A stretch of DNA of 64,000 nt from SIG307 sp045596385 (GTDB lineage: Bacteria; Bacillota; Clostridia; Lachnospirales; Lachnospiraceae), in the NCBI GenBank assembly GCA_045596385.1, contig JAZOCC010000021.1:248001-312000 (forward strand). The letters run 5' to 3'. The translations under genes were made by a program, and so were the position numbers. Shown here piece after piece: positions 35,761-43,489 of the stretch (its first letter is position 1; every line of letters begins with the position of its first letter). The notes under the pieces are model-generated. The model searched no databases and had not been told where the DNA came from. It was given only the letters and a program-made list of their open reading frames with translations.

Positions 35761-37003
35761 TGTGAAAATAGAAGGCGGAAAGAAACTGGAAGGAGAGCTT
35801 TTTCTGCAAGGTTCCAAGAATGCGGTGTTGCCGATTCTGGCGGCGAGTGTGTTGTGCAGGGGAAAGGTCTTACTAAAAAACTGTCCGGATATTTCCGATG
35901 TGAGGGATTTGCTTGATGCACTGTCCTTTGCGGGAGTAAAAAGCATTTTCCGGGAAGGGTGTCTGGAGCTTGATACAGAGGATGCAGAGCCGTTCTTTTT
36001 CGGACCGGAGCTTGCGGGAAAGACAAGAGGAGGAGTTCTTCTTCTGGGTTCGTTCTGGGGGCGTTTCGGCGAATCTGGGATGGCCTATCCGGGCGGCTGT
36101 GTCATCGGAGCACGGCCCATTGATTTGCACTGTAAGGTGTTACGGCAACTGGGAGCAAAGCTTTCGGAAGAGCCGGAGGGTGTTTTTCTGAAAGGGAAAC
36201 CTTCCGGAGGCCGGATTACACTTTCTTATCCCAGTGTGGGGGCTACGGAGAATGCTGTTCTTGCTGCCGTATGTGCCTGCGGGACAACTGTGATTACCGG
36301 AGCGGCCAGAGAGCCTGAGGTTGCGGAACTTTGCCGCTTTTTGAACCGGGCCGGTGCGAAGATAAGCGGCATCGGCGCAACGCGGCTTGTAATCGAAGGT
36401 GTTCCGGTACTTCACGGAACGGAATATACGGTAACGGGAGACCGGATTGTTGCAGGGACCTATCTGGCGGCAGCTGCCGTGACCGGTGGGGAGATACGGC
36501 TTTCCGGGACCCGGGGCGTTTGTATGAAGGGGATATTTGAGGCCTTCCGGGAAATGGGAAACCGGATTTACAGAGAAGCGGATGCAGTAGTATTAAAGGC
36601 TCCGAAGAGATTGCGGGCGGTTTCTAAAATTACAACGGCACCGTTTCCGGCGTTTCCGACGGATATGCAGTCTCAGACGGTAGCAATCCTTTCCCTGGCA
36701 GAAGGCAGCAGTTGTGTGGTAGAGACTGTATTTGAATCACGATTCGGAGTGATTCCGGAGCTATGCAAAATGGGTGCGGATATTACCCGGGAGAAGCGAT
36801 GTATTTCTATACGGGGGAGCAGGAATTTGCATGGGGCTGCTGTGGAAGCGACGGATTTACGAAGCGGTGCGGCACTGGTTTTGGCCGGACTTGCGGCAGA
36901 AGGGGAAACAAGAGTGGGAGGATACGGGTATATTGCCAGAGGATACGAGGATATTTGCGGTGATTTAAGGCGGTTGGGCGCCAATACGTTACCGGAAGAG
37001 TAG
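35753..37003 (+). CDS. murA: UDP-GlcNAc 1-carboxyvinyltransferase (MurA family)
   Basis: First committed step of peptidoglycan synthesis: enolpyruvyl transfer from PEP to UDP-GlcNAc. 416 residues, EPSP-synthase-like fold. The N-terminal SKNAVLPILAA motif binds PEP/substrate, and catalytic Cys116 lies in GGCVIGARPIDLH (Cys type, so fosfomycin-sensitive by family rule). TDMQSQ and DLRSGAALVLAGLAAEG are conserved. It sits where mraY/murD/murG would be in many division clusters. Firmicutes often have two MurA paralogues and this could be either. Confidence 0.92.
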   Translation: MSYVKIEGGKKLEGELFLQGSKNAVLPILAASVLCRGKVLLKNCPDISDVRDLLDALSFAGVKSIFREGCLELDTEDAEPFFFGPELAGKTRGGVLLLGSFWGRFGESGMAYPGGCVIGARPIDLHCKVLRQLGAKLSEEPEGVFLKGKPSGGRITLSYPSVGATENAVLAAVCACGTTVITGAAREPEVAELCRFLNRAGAKISGIGATRLVIEGVPVLHGTEYTVTGDRIVAGTYLAAAAVTGGEIRLSGTRGVCMKGIFEAFREMGNRIYREADAVVLKAPKRLRAVSKITTAPFPAFPTDMQSQTVAILSLAEGSSCVVETVFESRFGVIPELCKMGADITREKRCISIRGSRNLHGAAVEATDLRSGAALVLAGLAAEGETRVGGYGYIARGYEDICGDLRRLGANTLPEE

Positions 37004-37028
37004 AAATAAACAAAGATGGAGAATAACT

Positions 37029-37772
37029 ATGAGTAATCATACGGAGGAACAGCACAGAGGAATCCGGTATTTCATCCGGTTTATCGCCGTGGCGGTGATT
37101 CTAGGAGCACTGGTGTTATTGTTATACGGTGTGTTCCGGACGGAAGAGATAACGGTAGAGGGTCTGAGCTATTATACGGAAGAGGAATTTCTTGCAAAGA
37201 TTTCCGGAGAAAGCGCAAGAAAAAATACCTTATTGTTCCGATGGGAACAGTTCCGGAACGGAGAACAAAGGGTTCCGTATATCGAACAATACGATGTGAA
37301 GGTGGAAGGGAAAAATGTCATCCGCATCCGGGTTTATGAGAAAATACTGGTGGGCTGTGTTAAGGTAATGGGGCAATATATGTACTTTGATAAGGACGGT
37401 TATGTAACGGAGACGTCTGCAGAGCAGTTGCCGGGGGTACCGCTTGTTAAGGGGCTTGAGTTTGACCGGATTGTGTTGTACGATAAGCTGAACATTCAAA
37501 AGGACGAGCTGTATGACGTGATTCTAAATATAACAAAGCTGGTCCGGGAATACGAGATTCCGGCGGAGTGTATTATTTTTAACGGAAAGGGGGAGGTGGA
37601 ACTTACGGTCGGGAGCAGCAGTGTCGCCTTGGGACGCAGGGTGGCGTATGACCTGCCGATACAAAAACTGGCGGATATTTTACCGTCGGTTTCCGACAGA
37701 AATCTATATATTGATTTGTCCGGATATGAGGGAGGAACGGAGGATATTATAGCAAAACCGAAGGAAGAATAA
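37029..37772 (+). CDS. divIB: Cell division protein DivIB/FtsQ
   Basis: 247-residue bitopic division protein: ~18 cytoplasmic residues, one helix (~17-37), a POTRA domain (FRTEEITVEGLSYYTEEEFL, ~38-110) and a beta domain. It should link FtsL to the septal PBP. The basal identity is low as usual for the family; the POTRA start, length and position between murA and ftsZ support the call. Confidence 0.85.
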   Translation: MSNHTEEQHRGIRYFIRFIAVAVILGALVLLLYGVFRTEEITVEGLSYYTEEEFLAKISGESARKNTLLFRWEQFRNGEQRVPYIEQYDVKVEGKNVIRIRVYEKILVGCVKVMGQYMYFDKDGYVTETSAEQLPGVPLVKGLEFDRIVLYDKLNIQKDELYDVILNITKLVREYEIPAECIIFNGKGEVELTVGSSSVALGRRVAYDLPIQKLADILPSVSDRNLYIDLSGYEGGTEDIIAKPKEE

Positions 37773-37800
37773 AAAAAAGCGTAAAATGTGAAAAAAATGC

Positions 37801-37829
37801 TTGCTAAATTTACTATTTCAATATATGAT
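37801..37829 (+). promoter_or_regulatory. Promoter directly upstream of ftsZ
   Basis: TTGCTA (37801-37806), 17-bp spacer, TATGAT (37824-37829). It gives ftsZ its own transcript with a leader of about 80 bases. An overlapping TATAGT at 37829-37834 is an alternative -10. Confidence 0.65.
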
Positions 37830-37916
37830 ATAGTATAGAGGATGGGGCAATAGAGTAAAATTAACACAACATCTAGTTGTTTAGAGGGTTGTGAGTGAAT
37901 AAAAGGAGGAGTCACC

Positions 37917-39206
37917 GTGCTTGAAATTATGAACAATACTTCGGACGTAGCCGCAAAGATTCTGGTAATCGGCGTAGGCGGTGCGGGTAATAATGCGGTA
38001 AACAGAATGATTGAGGAAGGAATCGGCGGTGTCGAGTTTGTCTGTGTCAATACGGACAAGCAGCATTTAAAGAATTGTAAGGCATCCCAGTGTATTCAGA
38101 TCGGAGAAAAACTGACCAAGGGTCTCGGCGCAGGCGCAAAGCCGGAAATCGGCGAGAAGGCGGCAGAGGAGAATATAGAGGAACTGACCCAGATTATCAA
38201 GGGTGCGGATATGGTGTTTGTTACCTGCGGTATGGGTGGTGGTACCGGTACCGGTGCGGCCCCGGTTGTTGCGGGCATTGCAAAAGGGATGGGTATCTTG
38301 ACGGTTGGTATTGTAACCAAGCCGTTTACCTTCGAGCATAAGGTTCGTATGGCAAATGCAGTAGCAGGTATCGAGAAGTTAAAGCAGAACGTTGACTCTT
38401 TGATTGTAGTTCCGAATGACAAGCTTCTTGAAATTGTAGATCGTCGTACTTCCATGCCGGAGGCATTAAAGAAGGCTGATGAAGTATTACAGCAGGGTGT
38501 ACAGGGTATTACCGACCTGATTAATCTCCCGGCTCTCATTAACCTTGACTTTGCGGATGTACAGACGGTTATGCAGGACAAGGGTGTGGCTCATATCGGT
38601 ATCGGTGTGGGTGCCGGTGAGCAGAAGTGCTTAGATGCGGTACATAAGGCGGTATCCAGTCCGCTTCTTGAGACGAAGATTCAGGGCGCAAGCCATGTTA
38701 TTTTGAATGTATCCGGTGATGTCAGCCTGATTGAGGTAAATGAGGCAGCTACCGAGGTACAGTTACTTGCCGGTGAGAATGCAAATATTATTTTCGGTGC
38801 AATGTATGATGAGACCATGCAGGATCAGGCTGTTATTACCGTTATTGCTACCGGTCTTCAGGAAAACGGTGCCCAGCCACCTCGTATGACGTCTCAGTTC
38901 GGTGCAAAGACTCCGTCTCAGGGAGTATCCCTTCCGGGCTTTTTGAGTCGTAGCAATTTCTCCGCTACCAATGCGACAGCTCCGGCAGACCGCGGAACCA
39001 TGGAGCAGTTTGACTATAAGTTCGATCCGAATGCGGTACGTCCGAAGCCGACGACGTCCGAGTACAAGCCGGCGGCTACGCCGACGTATACCACCCGTTC
39101 CACAAACCCGATGTTCGGAAAGCAGGATACGGCAGGCGCAGATAGCGGCGAAGAGAAGATTAAGATTCCGCCGTTTATCCAGAACTATTCTTCGAAGAAG
39201 AAGTAA
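37917..39206 (+). CDS. ftsZ: Cell division protein FtsZ
   Basis: Tubulin-like GTPase that builds the Z ring, 429 residues. GTP motif CGMGGGTGTGAAPVVA, T7 loop NLDFADVQTVM, and a C-terminal conserved peptide KIPPFIQ that binds FtsA/SepF. A ~90-residue Pro/Thr/Ser-rich linker precedes the tail. Start is a GTG at 37917 with AAGGAGG seven bases upstream. It has its own promoter and a strong terminator. Confidence 0.97.
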   Translation: MLEIMNNTSDVAAKILVIGVGGAGNNAVNRMIEEGIGGVEFVCVNTDKQHLKNCKASQCIQIGEKLTKGLGAGAKPEIGEKAAEENIEELTQIIKGADMVFVTCGMGGGTGTGAAPVVAGIAKGMGILTVGIVTKPFTFEHKVRMANAVAGIEKLKQNVDSLIVVPNDKLLEIVDRRTSMPEALKKADEVLQQGVQGITDLINLPALINLDFADVQTVMQDKGVAHIGIGVGAGEQKCLDAVHKAVSSPLLETKIQGASHVILNVSGDVSLIEVNEAATEVQLLAGENANIIFGAMYDETMQDQAVITVIATGLQENGAQPPRMTSQFGAKTPSQGVSLPGFLSRSNFSATNATAPADRGTMEQFDYKFDPNAVRPKPTTSEYKPAATPTYTTRSTNPMFGKQDTAGADSGEEKIKIPPFIQNYSSKKK

Positions 39207-39226
39207 ATTAAATGAGAGACAAATTG

Positions 39227-39255
39227 AAGGCTACGCGAAAGCGTAGCCTTTTTTT
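39227..39255 (+). terminator. Rho-independent terminator of ftsZ
   Basis: A perfect ten-pair stem AAGGCTACGC/GCGTAGCCTT with a GAAA tetraloop and a run of Ts. Confidence 0.96.
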
Positions 39256-39256
39256 A

Positions 39257-39385
39257 GTGCAGGCACTGCTTTGCAGTGTCCTAACTTCGTAGCGTCGCTA
39301 CGGAGTCGTGGGCGCGTTCGCATGACTGAGCAACTTTCAAAGAGCAAGCTCTTACAGTTTGCTCGCATGCTCTCTTTGCCTGTAC
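39257..39385 (+). repeat. Structured intergenic element, copy 2 (129 bp, terminal inverted repeats)
   Basis: Terminal repeats GTGCAGGCA (39257-39265) and TGCCTGTAC (39377-39385), one mismatch. Hairpins: CACTGC-TTT-GCAGTG (39264-39278), CGTAGC-GTC-GCTACG (39288-39302, extendable outward) and AAGAGC-AA-GCTCTT (39340-39353). The block 39304-39328 is identical to the core of copy 1, and 39355-39372 to its 18-bp block. It starts one base after the T tract of the ftsZ terminator and is in opposite orientation to copy 1. Confidence 0.85.
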
Positions 39386-39391
39386 GAACTT

Positions 39392-39475
39392 TGTCGAATT
39401 CTGTTATTTTTTGCGACCATAACTGGGAATAATTTACAATAATTTACAGAAATTGTAAATGAAATGTTGTATAAT
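39392..39475 (+). promoter_or_regulatory. Spo0A-type promoter of spoIIGA-sigE
   Basis: A consensus 0A box TGTCGAA lies at about 39392-39398. TATAAT is at 39470-39475. The best -35 candidate, TTTACA at 39443-39448, is 21 bp away, like the over-long spacer known for the Bacillus spoIIG promoter. AATAATTTACA occurs twice in tandem (39428-39438, 39438-39448), and TGTAAA at 39454-39459 is the inverted half-site. Confidence 0.65.
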
Positions 39476-40343
39476 GGAGGAGCAAAGACAAGGGAGGTGG
39501 CGCAAAGTAAGGATTTATCTGGACAGTTACATGGCGGCAAGCTTTTGGATGCATCTATTGTGTTTGGGGCTTACGGGAACGATACTGCAAAACCGGACCG
39601 GCAAGTTGAAAATAAGAAGATTAGTTCTTACGGCGCTCTTCGTTGCTTGTCTGGATACAGGTTCCATGATATTGTTCTTTAGGAGGGGAGACGGAGAAAG
39701 TGTTTTTCTTAACCTTATAACCGCAAGCATGGGACTTTTGTTTGGTGCATGGATCGCATATGGAAGACAGAAGGTGGTAAAAGGCAGTGTGTTGTTGTTT
39801 GCGGTGACTGCTCTTTTGGCCGGCTTTCTTCAAATCCTGCCGGTGAAAAACACCGGACTGATTTGTTTGGCGGGGACACTGTTACTTCCGATACTTACAG
39901 GCGGGGTTTCACAAGTGTTCCGGATAAAGCATACACAACAATTTTTGTACGAAGTTTGGTTGTATCAGGAAGGGAAAGAAAAAGTATTGTCGGCCTTTAT
40001 GGATACGGGGAACCGGTTGCGTCTTCCGGGAAGCAGAATACCGGTGGTGCTGGTGGACAGAGAGTATCTTACGGAATGGATAAGTGAGGCAGAGGCAACG
40101 ACGCCGCAAAAACTGGTCTTTTTGCCCTATAAAGGTGTCGGAGGGAAAGGATTTTTATATGGTGTCAGGCTGCAATGTACGCTGACTCTCGAAAACGGGC
40201 AACCGGTGTCCGGAGAGGTGGCGGCAGTGGCGGCAGAACATAGTTTGTTTCAAGGGTGCGAATATCAGATGATATTACAACCGGAGGTATTAACAATGGG
40301 ATGTGTAGAGGCTACACAGGAAGGAGAAAAATATGTTATTTAA
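39474..40343 (+). CDS. spoIIGA: Sigma-E processing peptidase SpoIIGA
   Basis: Membrane aspartic protease that cleaves pro-SigE, ~289 residues. Five hydrophobic segments fill the N-terminal half. The catalytic motif is FMDTGNRLRLPGSRIPVVLV with Asp177 (from Met 39474), and HSLFQGCEYQMILQPEVL ends the protease domain. The start is uncertain: family members begin close to IYLD, here codon 39513, but no ATG, GTG or TTG lies there. ATG 39474 keeps that region but overlaps the -10. An AGGGAGG at 39491-39497 suggests a start near 39507-39513 with a non-standard codon. It overlaps sigE by 11 bases. Confidence 0.85.
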   Translation: MEEQRQGRWRKVRIYLDSYMAASFWMHLLCLGLTGTILQNRTGKLKIRRLVLTALFVACLDTGSMILFFRRGDGESVFLNLITASMGLLFGAWIAYGRQKVVKGSVLLFAVTALLAGFLQILPVKNTGLICLAGTLLLPILTGGVSQVFRIKHTQQFLYEVWLYQEGKEKVLSAFMDTGNRLRLPGSRIPVVLVDREYLTEWISEAEATTPQKLVFLPYKGVGGKGFLYGVRLQCTLTLENGQPVSGEVAAVAAEHSLFQGCEYQMILQPEVLTMGCVEATQEGEKYVI

Positions 40344-41070
40344 AGTTTCTATACCGAATCGGTTTCAGTTTCGGATGATTCCGAATTTAACAGCTTTACT
40401 GACAGGACAGTACGGTGAGATTCATTATATCGGCGGAACCGAGGTGTTGCCTCCGCCGTACTCGCCGGAAGAAGAGGCGCGAATGATTGCGGCTTTGGCG
40501 GAGGATGAGAGCGGAGAAGCCCGTTCGGATCTTGTGGAGCACAATCTGCGTCTGGTGGTATACATAGCAAAGAAGTTTGATAATACGGGAGTTGGAGTGG
40601 AAGATTTAATATCAATCGGTACCATCGGGCTCATTAAAGCCATTAATACCTTTAATCCGGAGAAGAATATTAAGCTGGCTACCTATGCATCCAGGTGTAT
40701 TGAGAATGAAATACTGATGTATCTTCGCCGAAGTAGCAGACAGAAGCTGGAGGTATCCATTGATGAACCTCTTAATGTGGATTGGGACGGAAACGAGCTG
40801 CTTTTATCGGATATTCTCGGTACGGATGAAAACGAAGTATACCGGGGATTGGAGGAGGAAGCAGACCGCAATTCCCTGTTTCAGGCACTTTCCTGCTTAA
40901 ATGACAGGGAACGATTGATTATTAATCTTCGGTACGGTCTGGAAAGCAGGGACGGAAACGAACATACCCAGAAGGAAGTTGCGGATTTATTGGGAATCTC
41001 CCAGTCCTATATTTCAAGGCTGGAAAAGAAAATAATGAAGCGATTGCGGAAGGAAATGATGATTGCCTGA
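40333..41070 (+). CDS. sigE: Sporulation sigma factor SigE (pro-SigE)
   Basis: Mother-cell sigma factor, 245 residues. A ~28-residue amphipathic pro-sequence (MLFKVSIPNRFQFRMIP...) precedes YIGGTEVLPPPYS, the conserved region after the SpoIIGA cleavage site. Region 2 (DLISIGTIGLIKAINTFNPE) and region 4 (GISQSYISRLEKKIMKRL) are nearly identical to Bacillus SigE. GGAAGGAG precedes the ATG, which lies inside the end of spoIIGA, so protease and substrate are co-translated. Confidence 0.97.
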   Translation: MLFKVSIPNRFQFRMIPNLTALLTGQYGEIHYIGGTEVLPPPYSPEEEARMIAALAEDESGEARSDLVEHNLRLVVYIAKKFDNTGVGVEDLISIGTIGLIKAINTFNPEKNIKLATYASRCIENEILMYLRRSSRQKLEVSIDEPLNVDWDGNELLLSDILGTDENEVYRGLEEEADRNSLFQALSCLNDRERLIINLRYGLESRDGNEHTQKEVADLLGISQSYISRLEKKIMKRLRKEMMIA

Positions 41071-41092
41071 CAGAAGTTGACAAAAGCTTTCA

Positions 41093-41122
41093 GTATAAAG
41101 AGAAGCGCCATGGTACATCCTT
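41093..41122 (+). promoter_or_regulatory. Possible SigF/SigG-type promoter of sigG
   Basis: GTATA (41093-41097) and CATCCTT (41116-41122) are 18 bp apart, close to forespore sigma consensus elements (GHATR and CATnnTA). sigG is known to be SigF- and SigG-dependent in Bacillus. The match is imperfect. Confidence 0.35.
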
Positions 41123-41180
41123 AAATTAACAGTATATGAGAGATTTTCCTCATGGTCTGTTAGTACAGGAGGGATGTGTC

Positions 41181-41975
41181 ATGGCGCTTTATAAAGTTGA
41201 GATATGCGGTGTGAATACAGCAAAGCTGCCGCTGTTAAGTAATGAAGAAAAAGAAGCCTTATTTATAAAAATCAAGCAGGGAGATAAAACGGCCAGAGAG
41301 CGGTATATTCATGGGAATCTGAGACTTGTACTCAGTATTATCCAGCGGTTTTCCGGAAACAACGAGAATGTGGATGATTTGTTTCAAATCGGTTGTATCG
41401 GTCTGATGAAGGCTATCGATAATTTTGATATAACCCAGGGAGTGAAGTTCTCTACCTATGCGGTACCGATGATTATCGGAGAAATCAGACGGTATCTCAG
41501 GGATAATAACACCATCCGGGTCAGTCGTTCTCTGCGGGATGCGGCTTACAAAGCGATTTATGCGAAAGAGATGTTAACAAGAGAACTGAACCGGGACCCT
41601 ACCATCGGAGAAATTTCCGAACGTACGGGACTGACTCCGGAGGAAATCAACGAGGCCTTTGATGCCATCCAGACGCCGGTATCCCTGTATGAGCCGGTAT
41701 ATAAGGACGGCGGAGACGCATTGTATATTATGGATCAGGTGTGTGATAAGAAAAGCGGGGAGGAGGTCTGGATTGAGGAAATCTCCTTAAAGGATGCCAT
41801 GGGACGGTTGCCGGAGAGGGAGCGTTTGATTATCGATATGCGCTTCTTTCAAGGGAAAACCCAGATGGAGGTTGCGGAAGAAATTCATATTTCCCAGGCA
41901 CAGGTATCACGCTTGGAAAAAAATGCATTAAAGGGAATGAAGAATTATTTATCCGACCGGAAAAAGGAAAAGTAG
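41181..41975 (+). CDS. sigG: Sporulation sigma factor SigG
   Basis: Late forespore sigma factor, 264 residues. It starts with the family hallmark KVEICGVNTAKLPLL. Region 2 reads DLFQIGCIGLMKAIDNFD and region 4 ISQAQVSRLEKNALKGM. I chose the ATG at 41181 because AGGAGGGA sits at 41167-41174 and the conserved N-terminus begins there; an upstream ATG at 41136 adds an unrelated 15 residues. The spoIIGA-sigE-sigG order is conserved in spore formers. Confidence 0.97.
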   Translation: MALYKVEICGVNTAKLPLLSNEEKEALFIKIKQGDKTARERYIHGNLRLVLSIIQRFSGNNENVDDLFQIGCIGLMKAIDNFDITQGVKFSTYAVPMIIGEIRRYLRDNNTIRVSRSLRDAAYKAIYAKEMLTRELNRDPTIGEISERTGLTPEEINEAFDAIQTPVSLYEPVYKDGGDALYIMDQVCDKKSGEEVWIEEISLKDAMGRLPERERLIIDMRFFQGKTQMEVAEEIHISQAQVSRLEKNALKGMKNYLSDRKKEK

Positions 41976-42013
41976 AAAACTGTCGGAACTTGTTAAGATT
42001 TCTTTGCGTTCAC

Positions 42014-42042
42014 TTGACAGTCAAGGGACAAAGTGCTAATAT
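42014..42042 (+). promoter_or_regulatory. Strong SigA promoter of the Mrp-type operon
   Basis: TTGACA (42014-42019), 17-bp spacer, TAATAT (42037-42042) with an extended TGC. The -35 lies inside the perfect inverted repeat TTGAC-A-GTCAA (42014-42024), a possible operator. Confidence 0.8.
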
Positions 42043-42096
42043 GAGTTGGGTTTTGTCCTTTGTATGGGTGGGAAAAGAATCCAAGAGGTGAGTATT

Positions 42097-42567
42097 ATGA
42101 TTTTCGTATTGTTTGCACTTTGGTTGATATTTAACGGAAAAGTAACCTTAGAACTTGTTTTGTTCGGTATCGGTTTATCGATCGCCGTGTACCTGTTCTG
42201 TTGGAAGTTTTTAGAATATAGCCCGAAACGTGAGCTGCTTGCTCTGCGACTTTTGCCGCAGGGCATCGGCTACTTTTTTGTGCTCGTTTGGGAGGTTATA
42301 AAAGCAAATTGCGGAGCAATCAGTCTGATAGTATCTCCGAAATATGAGGTGGAACCGCTGTTAGTCACATTCCGTACACCGTTAAAAACGGATCTGGCCC
42401 GGACGGTGCTGGCAAACTCCATTACCCTGACGCCGGGCACCATTACGGTGGAGCTGACCGACGATGAATTTAAGGTACATTGTCTGGATAAGGAAATGGC
42501 AGAGGGCATTGAGGATTCCGTGTTTGTCCGGTTGCTGCTGAAGATGGAACGGACGGCGGAAAAATAA
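42097..42567 (+). CDS. mrpE: Mrp-type antiporter subunit MrpE/MnhE
   Basis: 156-residue membrane subunit. Two or three N-terminal helices are followed by a cytoplasmic domain with the family motif NSITLTPGTITVEL. Start ATG 42097 follows AAGAGGTGAG; an earlier frame start at 42046 is at the likely transcription start and lacks a ribosome binding site. First gene of a ten-gene cation/proton antiporter operon, in which E-F-G come first rather than last. Confidence 0.9.
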   Translation: MIFVLFALWLIFNGKVTLELVLFGIGLSIAVYLFCWKFLEYSPKRELLALRLLPQGIGYFFVLVWEVIKANCGAISLIVSPKYEVEPLLVTFRTPLKTDLARTVLANSITLTPGTITVELTDDEFKVHCLDKEMAEGIEDSVFVRLLLKMERTAEK

Positions 42568-42579
42568 GGAGGCGTACAT

Positions 42580-42909
42580 ATGGAAACGGCATATTCTGTG
42601 TTATATATCGGTGCAATGATCGGTTTTGCGATTTGCATCTTTTGTTGTTTGATTCGTGCCATAAAGGGGCCGAGAACCATGGACCGTATTTTGGCAATCA
42701 ATATGATCGGTACCTTATCGATTATTATTATTGCGATTATGTCTCTTTATCTGGAGGAAAGCTTTTTGCTTGATATTGACTTGATTTATGCAATGCTCAG
42801 CTTCCTTGCGGTGGTGGTGCTGACCAAGGTATACATGGGCGTTCACCGTCATGAGGAAATAAGAGCACAAAGAAGAGCGGAACAAAAGAAGAAGGAGGAG
42901 ACAAAGTAA
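42580..42909 (+). CDS. mrpF: Mrp-type antiporter subunit MrpF/MnhF
   Basis: 109 residues, three helices and a charged C-terminal tail. The conserved loop is RAIKGPRTMDRILAINMIGT, with an Asp in the DRILA segment implicated in MrpF function. AAGGAGG precedes the ATG. The stop overlaps the mrpG start (TAATG). Confidence 0.9.
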   Translation: METAYSVLYIGAMIGFAICIFCCLIRAIKGPRTMDRILAINMIGTLSIIIIAIMSLYLEESFLLDIDLIYAMLSFLAVVVLTKVYMGVHRHEEIRAQRRAEQKKKEETK

Positions 42910-43226
42910 TGGAATGGGTACGTTTTTGTGTAATTGCATTGTTATTGACTGCGTCTCTCGGAATGGCAGTGATTTCCGTGGCAGGTGTGTTTAAATTTAA
43001 GTTTATTTTAAACCGGATGCATGCGGCGGCTATTATTGATTCTTTTGCTCTGCTTTTGGCTATGATCGGTGTCGGGGTGGCCTACGGCTTTTCTTTCGCA
43101 ACACTGAAGGTACTGTTGATTGTGCTTCTTGTCTGGGTGGCAAGCCCGGTATCCGGACATCTGATTGCCCGGTTAGAGGTGACAACGGACAAGCATCTGT
43201 CCGAGGAATGCGAGGTGCGGGAATAA
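42909..43226 (+). CDS. mrpG: Mrp-type antiporter subunit MrpG/MnhG
   Basis: 105 residues with three helices. The motif FKFKFILNRMHAAAIIDS corresponds to the conserved R-x-H-A region of MrpG. The C-terminus is cytoplasmic and charged. Starts and ends overlap the neighbouring genes by one base, indicating tight coupling. Confidence 0.88.
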   Translation: MEWVRFCVIALLLTASLGMAVISVAGVFKFKFILNRMHAAAIIDSFALLLAMIGVGVAYGFSFATLKVLLIVLLVWVASPVSGHLIARLEVTTDKHLSEECEVRE

Positions 43227-43489
43227 TGGAAATTCTGGAAATGATTTTATTGTCCTTTTTGGTGGTGTGTGCAGTTTCCGTGGCACTTTCCAAAAACTTG
43301 TTAACGTCCATTGTTATCTTTATGGCCTATAGTGTCATTATGTCTATTATCTGGATGATTTTAGAGTCTCCGGATCTGGCGATTACGGAAGCTGCGGTAG
43401 GTGCGGGCGTTACCAGTGTATTGTTCTATATAACCTTAAAGAAGATTCACGCAATGAAGGGAGAAGAAGACGATGAAGCCGAGGAGTGA
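43226..43489 (+). CDS. MbhD-like/MrpA C-terminal-like subunit (DUF4040 type)
   Basis: 87-residue protein with three helices and an acidic tail. The segment ESPDLAITEAAVGAGVTSVLFYITL matches the MbhD / MrpA-C-terminal domain, including the conserved Glu in TEAAVG. It is a free-standing counterpart of the C-terminal part of canonical MrpA. The ATG at 43226 overlaps the mrpG stop; an ATG six codons earlier lies inside mrpG. Confidence 0.82.
   Translation: MEILEMILLSFLVVCAVSVALSKNLLTSIVIFMAYSVIMSIIWMILESPDLAITEAAVGAGVTSVLFYITLKKIHAMKGEEDDEAEE

Noticed and set aside
39207..39473. A small gene between ftsZ and spoIIGA
   Set aside because: The only open frame is on the minus strand through the structured element, without a ribosome binding site.
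41077..41099. TTGACA and TATAAA upstream of sigG as a SigA promoter
   Set aside because: The spacer is only 11 bp, too short for SigA.
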